Assembly (NCBI GenBank): GCA_964034945.1
Contig: OZ035961.1
Span: 88,926,124-88,990,123, forward strand
Origin: Chrysopilus asiliformis
Lineage: Eukaryota > Arthropoda > Insecta > Diptera > Rhagionidae
Length of the DNA stretch: 64,000 nucleotides
Reading direction: 5' to 3'
Shown here: in pieces, positions 46,101-57,500 of the stretch
How positions within the stretch are numbered: the stretch's first letter is position 1
Layout: each line of letters starts with the position of its first letter
Notes under the pieces: model-generated
Database searches by the model: none
The model's input: only the letters and a program-made list of their open reading frames with translations
What the model was told of the DNA's origin: nothing
Program-made: the position numbers and the translations under genes

Positions 46101-46813
46101 CGGGCGCACGGATTAAGTTAGAGACTAGAAATTTTGCACAGCTCCGTTTCTCGTAAAATGCAAGGCTAAGTTCGTTAATGGGCAAAAATGGACCATTAGG
46201 GGGGGTACCCCCCATACGAACGAAAACGTTTTTTGCGAATATCTCAAAAACGATGCATCTTATCAAAAAAGTCCAAGAACAAAAGTTATTTAGGATATGA
46301 TTCTACACAAAACTCCCATACATCAAAATCCGATTGGAATAAATTTTAAAAATCTTATTGGAAAGTTTGACTTCAAAGTGGAATTTGGGTACAATTGTTC
46401 GAATTTTGATACGAATATCACCATACGGGTCTTCAATGATTGCCAGATTGGCAATTATAGCTTTTGTTATGTTTAAATGTTATTTTTGCATTTATTTTAG
46501 ATTAAATCAAAGCACCAAGATAGCTAATTCAACATCCCGAATAAGTCCAGCATTAAGAGGAACTCCATCTCCGCCAAGAGTTGTAAGTCACACACTTTTG
46601 ACAATTTAAACCCCTAACAAATTAAACATGAAAAACGCTTTTAAAAAAAAATTTTTTGAAATTAAAACTCGTAATTAATAAAAAAAAAATTAGTTTCCAC
46701 AGGAAGAACAAGTCTACAGCCGAAGCACTTACATCTGCCCGATATGTAATAAAACATTTTTAAATGTTTATTTGCTGGAGCATCATGTCCAAGTTTGTCT
46801 GGACAAAGCATAG
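37154..46813 (+). CDS. key: IKK-gamma/NEMO homologue (kenny), IMD pathway scaffold
   Basis: Nine exons: 37154-37579, 37889-37991, 38514-38644, 41074-41104, 43155-43297, 44263-44421, 44497-44822, 46501-46582 and 46703-46813. All introns are GT-AG, phases close exactly and the product is 503 aa. Kenny is the regulatory subunit of the IKK complex; it binds polyubiquitin and enables Relish activation in antibacterial immunity. Seen in the sequence: an N-terminal LIR (EEESFVIL, F8-V-I-L11), a Ser/Thr/acidic-rich stretch to about residue 142, and coiled coil from about 177 to 345. A UBAN motif spans about 385-433 (QLEIYRKDFEMERNGRQEL, with D401-F402 at the ubiquitin-contact position). A C-terminal zinc finger C479-X2-C482-X12-H495-X3-C499 is the NEMO CCHC spacing. 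AATAAA at 47,003. Introns 3, 5 and 7 are swollen by transposons. The tandem upstream paralogue shares the first five intron positions. Confidence 0.93.
38707..39142. mobile_element. MITE in kenny intron 3
   Basis: The terminal inverted repeats are about 35 bp: GCCCGTTTCCATTACTATCT and the complement of GCCCGTTTTCTTGGCTGTCT. Each is followed by ACTG..CGGCAAGTAG. Inside is a compact hairpin at 38,936-38,988. No target duplication is clear. Confidence 0.6.
38936..38988. repeat. short strong hairpin inside the MITE
   Basis: ATGCGGAGGAGGCTCCGAAA pairs with TTTCGGAGTCTCCTCCGCAT (21-bp arms, 11-nt loop). It is GC-rich against its surroundings and of a size that could be processed like a small-RNA precursor if transcribed in the intron. 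Confidence 0.55.
39529..39758 (+). mobile_element. 3' half of a DINE-like family B element, nested
   Basis: Starts mid-element (ATCTCAAAAACGGTGCATCT) and ends with CACCAAACGGGTTTTCAATT, a partly lost hairpin and TTTTGTTATGTTT. It lies inside the Harbinger remnant and truncates its transposase frame. Confidence 0.7.
39759..40034 (-). pseudogene. N-terminal fragment of a PIF/Harbinger transposase
   Basis: Reads MSKRKYEEMMDMGILAAYIL, a poly-Asp run (GAC/GAT repeats), then RKRSCWTKDWVSRREKEGFF and LRSEEPELYRNFLRMSVGQF. This is the start typical of HARBI1-like nucleases (Trp-rich WxxxW, EELYxxFLRM). The DDE catalytic part is missing, because the frame runs into the nested DINE-like sequence after about 92 residues. 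Non-functional. Confidence 0.75.
43409..43426 (+). repeat. poly-G tract in kenny intron 5
   Basis: An uninterrupted run of about 17 G residues, able to form a G-quadruplex, 110 bp after exon 5. Length polymorphism is likely. Confidence 0.6.
43469..44022 (-). mobile_element. DINE-1-like element family B in kenny intron 5
   Basis: Full copy with hairpin TTGCCAGATTGGCAA (about 43,488), (GACG/GACA)n core at about 43,855-43,887 and terminus CACCATACGGGTATAAA at 44,005-44,021. Very similar to the copy at 28,811-29,357. Confidence 0.85.
45036..45587 (+). mobile_element. DINE-1-like element family B in kenny intron 7 (first)
   Basis: Begins TTATACCCGTATGGTGAAAC, core (GTCC/GTCT)n at 45,171-45,212, ends with inner repeat CACCATACGGGTTTTC, hairpin and AGCTTTTGTTATGTTT. 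The 5' portion is almost identical to the next copy 300 bp downstream. Confidence 0.85.
45897..46474 (+). mobile_element. DINE-1-like element family B in kenny intron 7 (second)
   Basis: Same structure as the preceding copy, with the core at 46,031-46,087. Its last base is only about 26 bp before kenny exon 8 (46,501), so the element abuts the polypyrimidine tract and may supply or border the branch-point region. Confidence 0.85.
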
Positions 46814-49800
46814 AACTATTTGATTCACTATTCAATAGTAGCGAAGTGAATCGGAGTCAGTAGACAAGTCCGAAGCAACAACACCTCAGCCCCGCGTTCA
46901 TACTGCAAAAATTATCACTTTCACTCTTGCGTGTTTTAAACTTAGAACAATTTTTCGTTAGTCTATAAGAAGTTCTTTATTAATTCATAGCCATTTGCGT
47001 GTAATAAATTCAAAAATTAAATTTTACCTAACGTCAATAAAAAAACCAATTTTTATTTAAGTAAAATTTAATTTTATATGAATTTTTAGACCCAATGACT
47101 ATTTGAAAGCCATAATAAAATAATTTTAATTAGATAATTAATTTGGGATTAATTTTATGATTTATGTCTGTGGCTACAAACGAAAGTCGCTTTATTACAT
47201 TTTTGCGATAAGCCACTGTATTTGCATCTTCAAAACGAATAAATTGGCTTAAACTCACTTTTCGTCTAGACATAAATTTCGTCCATGTTCATGATTTGTC
47301 ACTAAACTGACAGATGGAGACGGTTTTCTTAGACGATTTTTCCCCAAAACGTAAAAAATATCCTAAAATTTGTTTTGTTCTCTCCACGAAAACTGTTAAT
47401 CGCAAAACACGAACATGAGTGACATTTATATCAAATCTAGACGAGTTATAAGAGATTATTGTTGGTAGCTACAAAAACGTTATTTTTTAATTTTTTTAAT
47501 AGTTCTTATCTTTATCGCAATTTTGACTTGTGAAAAACTTTTGCCTTATGAACGCAAACCTACAGGACAGCCGATGGGAAAAAAAAAATAAAGTCAAAAA
47601 ATTCTAATCCATAAAATGAAAATAAACTGCTTTTCTCAATCAGATGTATACAAAAGTTCACTTGTTTCAATCATTATGAATATTTTTTTCTTACCGATTA
47701 CTCTTTTGTATTCGTAACAAATTAATTTAATTCAGCAAAATGAGAGAGGCAAAAACAAATAACTTTTCAAACATTGAGAAATAAAAGCGTAAATTATTTT
47801 CCTCGATCAATGGAGTTAAAGAGAATCACTTGTTTTCCTTCCTTGTGGCAAAAGAAAAAAAAATGATTTGTTTTGTATAAAAGTGTACTTCATTTCTATA
47901 CAAATCTGTCAATTTTATGTATTAAAAATAAGAAATTAGTTATTAGGAAAAAAATTAAACAAATACGGGAAAATGTTTATAAAGCTATCACCTGTGGAAT
48001 CAAAAAAGGCACTAAACGATTTTAATTTAGCCAAATGGGACAAGATTATAATGAAAACGTGGAAAAGCGTGTTTTTTTTATTTAGCAAACAAAATTTTGA
48101 CCCAAAAATATTTTTTTTTATCATTTTTATTGAATTTGAAATTGATTTAGATATTCAACATTGAACAAAAATTAAGAAAAAATTTCTGAATTCGTAAAAC
48201 CACAGTTGATACGCTACTTGGATTAGACTAATAATAAAATTAACTAAATACAAAATTGAAAAATCTGTCATAAACCTTCGACATTAAAATAAAAATGTGT
48301 TATTCTGATGAATTGTTTTATTTAACCGAAGCTATATAAAAATTAAAAATCTTAAAAATGATTTTCCAGTGCGCGTTAAGCAGGTTCTGGCTTATCTAGG
48401 TTTATTTTCTATGAAAAACGTGTTCAAAATCCGGGGACTTTGAACAGCGCTCGGCTTTAGCAGTTTTGACGTGGATACGTCTTAGATTTTGGCTATAGGG
48501 GTACAAATTAGAAAATCTGCCTTGCTGCCATAACAAATTTGCAATCCATGATACTCGAAAGTTTGTGGTGACATCCGAACAGGAATTGTGTTATAAAATG
48601 CGTCCTACATTAAAGCATTGTTTAGGGTATTTTGTTATGTTCAATTATTTTTTTTTTAATCAAAATCTAGATTTTCACTGCCGCTGTTATGCTGTGTTTG
48701 CTGCTTGTAGTACAGATTTCACATTTATACTCTTTTTATGCTTTCTTTGTGTGAATTTTTTTATGCTTTCTCTTTCGTTCTCTAAAGAGAGAAATTTTGT
48801 GCTCCGCGGTACTGTTCGTAAGTGCGAACGCACACGCTTCTCGTCGCGGCGACTTTTAGTCCTCAAAATGCCTTTCCGACGTACCCGCTTCTTCACTTTT
48901 TAGCAGGAAAAACTTGTGTACAACAAGCGATCGCTCATGTGTGTGTGGTTCTCATATATGTGTTGTATTTCCAGCTCATTCCCTTCCCTAGCAACTTTGG
49001 CTCATCAGTTCTCTACACTATCAAAAGAAAAACGCACACAATTCAGTTGTATTTCAGTTGTGTTGAGCGAACATAAGGTGGTGTTATTTGTGAAAAAAAA
49101 CTTCGTAGTAAATGGATTTAAACGCTTTGAGTTTGACTCATCATGAGCCGTCCATGACTGATCATGTAATGTCGACGAGGCGATGCGTTCGGCATCGATT
49201 CGTAACCCACTTCATGTGTTTCCGAAGTTCGTTCGGTTTTACCGTTCACTCTGGAACTGAAATGCTTGAAAACGATTTATTTTCAGTCGCAGTTAAAGTG
49301 CAATTGGAGAAAGATGCTCATCAAGTTTAATATGCTTCAGTTCTTCAATTTTAGGTTTCATGAGTTCATCAATTTTGGTGAATTCATCAAAATAATGAAT
49401 TCATCAAAATGCTTACTGATCAGGCAGCCAATTCGACTAGACATGAGTTTACCAATGGGCAGTCATCAATACATCATCAGTACGGCGCATGAATCATTGG
49501 TACAAATGAGTATATAATGAGCAGTCATCAGTACGGTGCGCCATTATACTCATCGAGAGGCTCATGCGTAGGTCATCGAAGGAATCATGAGTAAAAATGA
49601 GTATATAATGACGAGCCATGATGACAATATTTCCCAGGTCTAGAACAAAAATCATCATGACTTTCACCTGTTCGCGATTATGAGCTCATCGATGAGCTCA
49701 TGATGATCGTGCTACTAGGGTTACTAGCTAGCACCGAGGCAACATCAATTGCCAAAATAGAAACTGCCAACAATAGAAGAATAAGGACTGGTCATTTGTT

Positions 49801-52640
49801 ATGGCATTTACTCGTTCCTACCTACCTGAAAAATAAAACTACCTGCAATTGGTTTGCATTCAATTTTTATTTATTTGGGATATGTTTATGAGTCGGTGGC
49901 TAAGCACCGACTGACTCAATGAAATTACGCACACATGCATGCTGACGTGCTACACGAGTGACTTCGTTTGTGTGCGTAAAAGAAGACGTAAAGAACACTT
50001 TTCAAGTGGCGACTTTTCTCCTCTTGCCGCACTCGTTTCTTTCCTACAATTTGGTGAGGCTGAGCCATCCTGATGACCGAAAGTTGCTTCGTGTACGTCG
50101 CCAGTAAGAGTCGGAACGATCAATGTACATCTTATCATAAACCAATTATAAATAAAATTACTTTTAAATAAAAATTTGTTTCCTAAATTTCCGTTTCACT
50201 AAAATTTCTTACGTAAATATCTATTGGCGATCGTCGTAGGCGGATCCACGTCTTTTGGCCGTCGAGACAGACACCTTTTTTCGGCTTACACAGGGTCGAC
50301 TTATACAAGTTTTACTGTATTAAATTTCAGAGAATCTGGGGTGGCTTCATTATTTTTGATCGACTGTTGAAAGCAAACTTTATTAGACCAAAAGTGATTA
50401 AACAGACCGACACTCGCTCTGGTGCACACGATATAAGAGTCTTTTCTGGGTAATTTGGGGTCGCTGAATCGCTGAATCCGAATATGGTACGAGTTTGGCT
50501 CTAGTCCTGTTTTAAGACTGGTTATTAATAAGGCTTTTCAAACGAAGAATCCACGATGGGCCAGCAAGGAGTTCTACCATTTATGATCGTTTAATAAAAC
50601 AAAATGCTTTTTTTTCAATGCTCATATATATTGTTTTTTATATTTTTTTTGTTTTCCCCGTATTACTGTTAATAAAAATATTTACATAAAATTTTCAAGT
50701 GTTTTTTTGATTTCTATTTATTTATAATCAGGTCAATAAATACAAAAAATTAATAATTGAACAATAAAAATCTATTTAGATGGAATTGTGTCTATTGCAT
50801 TTTTTTACTAGTGTTTTGTTTTTTTTACCGTTTGGTTTTCGTAGAAATGTGAATGGTTTTTCAATTATTTTAAATAAATTTACATAAATATTATTATAAA
50901 TTACTTAAAATAGGAATAAAAACGAAACATTGTTTAAAGATTCAATCGTCAGGTGAGAAGTTTCCTTTATTCATTATACAACAATTTTACGTATAGAATT
51001 AATGTTTTTTTTTAAACAAAACAACTTTTTAAAAGTATTAAACGTAAAAGATTTTTTTTGTGAAAGAAATTTTGATATGGTATAAAAGTAATTAAAATAC
51101 AAAATTTATTTTGCTTCGATTCAACAAAAAAAAAATTTAAAGGAACTCAGTTGAAGTGATTATAAGTAAAGTTTTAAAAAAGTACGTAGAAAGTATTTTA
51201 ACTCTTAATACAAAAGCGGGTAAAATCAGATTTTTTTTTTAAATTTTTAAGCGTTTTTGCTTTTATCCGGTTGATTTTTAATTATTCAGCACGGCATTTA
51301 TAAGAAAACCAAACATTTTGAGCAATTTTTGACGAACATTTAGATAAGTATTTTTTTCTAAAAAATTTTAATATCCTCGAGAAGTTTTTCTGATATTTTC
51401 AAAAGGAATGTGCCTGTTTTGAAGAAATTATTAACACAACGTTTGATTTGTTCAAGCTCTTCCATTTATTTAAAAACAAAAAAAAATTACAAAATTAGTT
51501 TATTGATAAAAGACTGGGTCCGAAATCTTTCAATTGTTTACAGTTTCAATTAAATTTGTACCATTTTAGCGCTTTTTTCATTTAATAAACAATTCAGAAA
51601 CAATTTTTTTTTGATAATATTTTAGCTTTAATGGCTACTTAAGTCCAGCTTAAAAATAAAATAATTACAAACACAATTACAGTAAAAAAAATCAATAATG
51701 GTACATTAAGATGTTGCTTGTTCTCTCGTTTAATATAAAAATAATAAAAATTAATTTTACGACTAGATCCAAAATAACAAAAATACTAAAAAAAATTAAT
51801 AATAAATTTATATATATATTTATATAAAATTAAAAAAAAATGTGAACAAAATTTTATTTACAATTGAAAAAAGTTTCGTATGCTTTTTATAAAATTTTTG
51901 TTGTTTTTCTTTAATTATTTTTGTATAGTGCTTAACTAATTTTTTTTTAAATATATCATTTATGTATATGAAGTGTATGTGTGTATGTGTGTGTGTTTTT
52001 TTTAATCTTTTTTTGTAACAATATGCAACTATATAATAAAATAAATAAGAAATATTTACTGATAATACATGTGATCGGTTTAATTAATATTTAAACTCAC
52101 TTTAAATGTCGTGTTTTTAAATGCAACACAAGCCAAAAGCCTAATAATTTTATTAACTTTATATAAACAGTAATTATTTTAAGAAAATTAAAATTAGATA
52201 TTAGAAATAATTAAAATTAAATAAAGGCTAATTAAGAGTTTTGTTCCGTTACACATTACTGGTTAAATATATTTCTGGGTTTTATACTTGTTTTTTTTTG
52301 CATGATTTCTTTAAAATTATTTTGCTTTACTTTATTGTTTAATTGACCTATTCTCAAATTGGAACTTTTGTTCTGTTTTTGTTTATTTTTTGTTTTTGTA
52401 ACATTTAATTGAATGCTGCTTAGTTTTGTTGATTTATTTTGATATCTATTTCCTTAAATGATGAGTTGTAAAAGTTGTCTATGTACAGTGGATGATTTCA
52501 GTGATTTTAATTGGTGCCAGTTTTAATTTCATTATTTTGGTATTTCTTGTTGTTGTTTTGCTGTCTAGTCCAGTCCGCTCATATTATTACTAAAGATACT
52601 TGAATAAATTTATAATTGATTAATATTCCTTGAAAGTTGT
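46814..52640. other. long AT-rich interval: kenny 3' end and 3' UTR of the next gene
   Basis: 5.8 kb without a supportable protein gene. An imperfect inverted pair at 47,262-47,445 (TCGTCTAGA...CATGTTC...) may be a small MITE. A GC-richer patch at 48,790-48,900 and a TCATGA/GAGTATATAATGA-rich stretch at 49,130-49,700 look like degraded repeats. From about 50,600 to 52,640 the DNA is extremely AT-rich and includes (GT)n near 51,975. It may be 3' UTR of the minus-strand exon at 52,641. Confidence 0.45.
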
Positions 52641-52752
52641 TCATTTCTTTTTTCCCAGCATGTCACGCCATTTTTGAAATTTGTCCATTTCTTCGTTGAG
52701 TAATAGTGCCTCAACACAGCCATCAAAGAAGTCAGTACCAAAGCACTCTTGC
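52641..52752 (-). CDS. alternative terminal exon II of an unidentified gene
   Basis: Minus-strand exon starting after TTTTTTAG at 52,752, with one base completing a codon, then QECFGTDFFDGCVEALLLNE and a further 16 residues ending GKKK, TGA at 52,643-52,641. It is clearly homologous to the exon at 54,402-54,528: C-F-x-T-D-(Y/F)-F-x-G-C-V-(D/E)-A-L-x-L is shared, with the same length to within five residues and the same entry phase. Two tandem versions of one C-terminal segment, each with its own stop, indicate mutually exclusive last exons. I do not recognise the protein. The upstream exons are to the right, possibly beyond the window. Confidence 0.7.
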
Positions 52753-53334
52753 CTAAAAAATTACGTGAAAAAAGATTCAAATTAGTTTATTTTTAGCATT
52801 GAATAAATTTTACGATAGCAAAATTTCTATCTGAATTTTTCAAAATACAAAATTTTCAAATTCAGCGCTAAAATTCGAGCCAAAAAAATATGCTTCGAGC
52901 GCTGAGAATTTGTTTTTAAAAATTGGTCCGAAAAAACTTATTGGTTTAGAGTTTAGAAAAAAGTTTGTATATGCGACCGAGTGAAAAGTTTAGAAAAATG
53001 TTTCTCAACAAAAAATTCAAGTGATGGAAACCAAAATATTTGTAGTAAAAAAAAATTGTAAAAAAATCAAAAATTATTTTCTGATAAAAAAAATCAATAA
53101 AAATCAAGAAAAAAAAATAATTTCATTCAAAATATTCATGTAAAAAATTCAATTAAATAAAAAATCAAGTATTAAAAACGTAATACTTTTGCAACTTTAA
53201 CCCTTATGTTAATGCCTGCTCTACACTCTCGCCATGAATCCCTGCAGGTGAATTACAGTCTCAGCTGTACGGTTTTTTGAAAATGTCGGATTTCACAAAA
53301 TTTTTATCGCCCCCTAATGCAGTTTCAGTTTTTG

Positions 53335-53485
53335 GACGACAATCACCCCGATTGCGAGTGTCGTGTCGTTTTCGACAAGAGTCGTTTCACGTATTGTTGT
53401 TAGTGTTTTTCTACCAACAACAACACGTAAAACGGCTCTTGTCGAAAACGACACGACACTCGCAATCGGGATGATTGTTTTCGTC
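53335..53485. repeat. long hairpin between the alternative exons
   Basis: Arms 53,335-53,403 and 53,415-53,485 are about 70 bp, with roughly six differences. The core GATTGCGAGTGTCGTGTCGT and its complement match exactly. The loop is about 11 nt. It is GC-rich relative to its neighbours. It could be a foldback MITE or a hairpin-RNA locus; if in pre-mRNA it lies in the intron separating the two terminal exons. Confidence 0.75.
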
Positions 53486-54401
53486 TCACTTACAAAATGC
53501 AAGTACAGTGAAAGCTCCCTTTGAACTCATGAGTGTCCGTTTATGGGAGTTTTCACTGTAAATAAAACACATGAATATTAATTCTAGTAGTGCTTTGGGA
53601 ATTTTTGACGATTTTCAAAAGTATTTAACAACCAAAAAAAAATCATGAATTCAAAAAAATCGAGCTTTGTGTTCGTTTTTCATTAAAAGGCGTTAAAGTT
53701 TAAAAATTATCAAAAATTATTAAAAAAATAATACAAATAAATGAACGAAACATACCATAAAATAAAAAGCAACAAAATCAAAATGAAGCTGTGTAACCAA
53801 ATCCAACGAGGAAATTAAAACTTTTAGTTTATTGTAATTGCAAATGTTTGGCTGCTGTTTTTTTTTGTTGTTTGTATTTTCTTGTAGAGCGATGAAATCG
53901 TTTGCTTGCCGTGGATGCGCTTCAAAATGCTTGATTTTTCGTAGTTCTTAAAATATGTTCTCTTTTCAAGAAATCACCAAAATCAGTATATAAATAAATA
54001 AATTTGATTTTCGGAGAAAAATCATAAAATCTCACAATAACATTTCTCTAACTTATATTTCTTCCCTAAAAAATCTCTTAAAGTTTTTCCTTTTTTTTAA
54101 TTTTCTATATTATAACATACTCATATATGTTCAACAAATACAATTGCAAAATAACAATTTTTCTCTCGTGTTTTTAAAACATTTTTTTATATCATTGCTC
54201 TTGGAAGAAATTCCCCCGTTTTTTTTTTAAATAGTTTTAATCCTTTTCTAAATATATATTTAATTATTTGTTTTTTTTTATAATCTGATGGTTTGTTTTG
54301 TTTTGCAATAAATAAGTAATAATAGATTATAAGAGAATTTAATAGTTTATAGATTTCCTTTTTAATTAATTAATTAATATAAATAACATAATTTATATGA
54401 A

Positions 54402-54528
54402 TTATGACGATGATGGTGGTGTGCCACCGTTAACAAGTTTTATATACTGTTTAAATCTTTCGATTTCATCGGTTAAATGAAGCGCATCCACGCATCCCTT
54501 AAAGTAGTCCGTTGTGAAACACTGGTGC
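54402..54528 (-). CDS. alternative terminal exon I of an unidentified gene
   Basis: Minus-strand exon after TTTTTTTATAG. One base completes a codon, then HQCFTTDYFKGCVDALHLTD, EIERFKQYIKLVNGG and TPPSSS, TAA at 54,404-54,402. It is the upstream member of the pair with 52,641-52,752, 1.65 kb away. The cores are strongly conserved while the extreme C termini differ (TPPSSS against GKKK), suggesting isoform-specific tails. Entry phase is 2 (two bases needed from the preceding exon). Family unknown to me; no signal, membrane or catalytic motif is visible in 41 residues. Confidence 0.7.
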
Positions 54529-57500
54529 CTATAAAAAAAAATAGAAAACAAACGGAAATAATAATAAAAAATATATTTTTACAATCAACAATTTTATTTT
54601 GTTTAAATTAAAGAAAAACTCCGCTTTAAATAAAAATGATTAACTTCGATTTCTGATTTTGTAAACAATATTCACATGTTTCACATTCCAAATATGATGT
54701 GCGACGACTGTTGAATGAGATTATGAGATTTCAAATTTGTATACAATTTAGAACAGATGTATTTTAAAATGTTAATGGGTGAAAATTTTATAAACGATTT
54801 GTAGTTCATTCTCATACGAATGGAATTTCATCTAAATATGTTTTTGATGGTAAAATTTATGAAAGATTAATTGTTCAGCGCAGTTTTATTTACGAATTTT
54901 CTAAGAAAAACTTGAAATATTTCAGGAATTTCAAAATATTATTAAGTTTTTTTCATGTTCTTAAATGCGATGAGTGTTCTGCAAGTAGAAGTTAATTGTT
55001 TGAATTGATAGATTTTAACACATGTTAATAAAATTAAAAAAAATGTTATTGTTTTCTAATTGAGTACCACATTTTTTGTAAGGTCATACAATCGGACATA
55101 TTGCATAGCTTTTGGCGTAATAGAAATGTTGCGAATGACTCAAATTTTTCAAGATTTTTACTTTCTTCTTCTTGTTTTTACTTTCTTTAGGCAAAGTATT
55201 GTTTTCATGACGGAGACAGAGTCGAGAATGGGGGGAAGATAGAAAATTCCTGATCAGTGCGAAATCCGTTTCAGGCAAAATTATGAGGATGTCCGCGCAT
55301 CTGTCTCTCAGTCTGTCTGTTGTATGTATCTTATATAACTCGAGAATGAGTTGACCTAGCGACTTGAAATTTTTTGTAAATTGGTTTTACAAAAATCGTA
55401 GTTTTCTATACTTTTCGGAAAAGTAACGGTTCCTGTAACGGTTATATCTCTAAGTTTTTTTTTTTTTTTTTTTTTGAAAAATACTGTTTTTTTTTGAAAA
55501 TGTCTCAAAGCCTAAGCACTTGTGTGAAAAAAATGAATATAACAAGACTTAAAGAATCTAAAATTTTCTACATTTTTTACTTGAAAGGGCTTTTTGTATC
55601 TCTAACGATTCTCAAGATATTTTAAGCAAATTAAGTTTTTTTGGAAATCTCTCGAAACTATGAAACTAAATATTGCAGAGGAAAGTTTTATGTTGATCAC
55701 AATTGATTTTTTTTTGTGGGTTTTATTTTTGTCAATGTATTTATCAGATGTAAATATATTTTATGGGAGGACATGCAGAGTCCTACAAAGTCTTTAACAA
55801 ATAAATAAATAAGAATCAAACATTTCTTCCTTTCCATATCCCTTCCATAGTGGAACAAAGGACACAATTTATTTGAGCAAAACAGGGCTCGCTTAAATCT
55901 TTTCTCCAGGAAAAAGTAAATCTTTTCTCCAGAAAGAGGTCAGGGAGGGAGTGGGCGGGGGGGGGGGGGGGTGGGTACGAAATTCGAATTTTTTCGAAGC
56001 AAAGTGAATTTTTGTTACCTGTTAATTTTTTGTTTGTTTTAAATAAAGATGTTAAAACTACTTTAAAAGCATTTAAATAAAAACAGCGTATTACATGATA
56101 TATTTTCCCATAAATAGGGTGACCACAAGTCCCGGAATGGCCGTTACAGCTCCGAATTTAGGCTTGTTGTCCCGGAAATTAAGTTTTTCTCCCGGATTTT
56201 TCAAATCAGTGGAATCAAAGGATATTCGCGTTATCCTTAAAGGACCTTAATGAATTTTGACACACTTGAAACCTAGCTCAATCGCGTTTGCGTCTCCGAA
56301 AACCGAAAGATGATAAATTTCATTAAATACGGAAAAAGGGGGTGTGCATGAAAGGCACACGTCGTGCTTTAACGTGTTAAAAATAGTTCGTGCCTTTTAG
56401 GGTTAAAAACTGCTCTACATTTTATTTTCAAAAATTTCGTCTACGGCGAAATGATTTTTTTTCCTTGGTTTTAATCTAAATAAATTTATAGAAAATTTGT
56501 TGCTCATCTTGTCCGGGATTGGCTCAATAAAAGTATTTTTACCCTATCCATAAAAGAACTTTTGCCCACCCGCCTGGAAAAATTCCTGATGACGCCCATG
56601 TATACCACCATGTTTAATACATGGCGCCATTTTTAAATACTGTCGAGAAGAATACTTAACAAATGTCACAAAAGGCTTTGATTTGCCTGATTACATTTTA
56701 ACGGTATATTTAACACCAGCAGTTATGTAATTTCACCGTCCACGAATTGTACAACGTTTCCAGGAGACGATATTACACCCAATAAAGATCAGTTCAAATT
56801 TTTCATCAAGAAATTGCCCTAGTAAAGAGGATTTTTTTAATTATGAAAAAATGTGTATCTTATGTATTTAATTCGATTGCTTTGAATACGGATAGCATTT
56901 TGGTATTATTATGGGGGCCCAGAAACTAACCTTTTGACCCGGATTATTTGATTTAATCAGGTATGGAAGACGAAAAAAAACCGTGACGTTATCAATTCGT
57001 TATATAATGAAATTTTCAATGCGTTATTTCGTTATATAACGATTTTCGTTGCGTTTATCTTATTATTTCGTTATACGGTATAAGAAAACCAATAATTGAA
57101 AAGAATTTCAAGTCAGTAAATATGCGTACAATTTAGTTTTCACGAATACAAAATTTTTGACTTATCACTGTATAACCAAAATCAAATATTTGGAATCTTT
57201 CTGGTGGTTATCCGAAATTCCAAGTTTAAAACACTTGCCAAAACAGAAAAAATTCTCTCCTGATGAACGCCACCAGCCAGTAAACTAGAAACAGTAGGAC
57301 TTTAATTTTCTTACATCTATTAGAAAACAAAATTTCGGATCACAAGCATTGGGATAACTACAATTTCCGCCCACTCCACTCTTTTAACACAAAATGTTTG
57401 TGGGTCTTTAAAAATTATTGTGATTAAATTTCCTTTCTGCGTGTGAAAATTTAGGATGTACCTTTTTTAAGATACCGAAATTGTCACAACCGAAGGTTTT

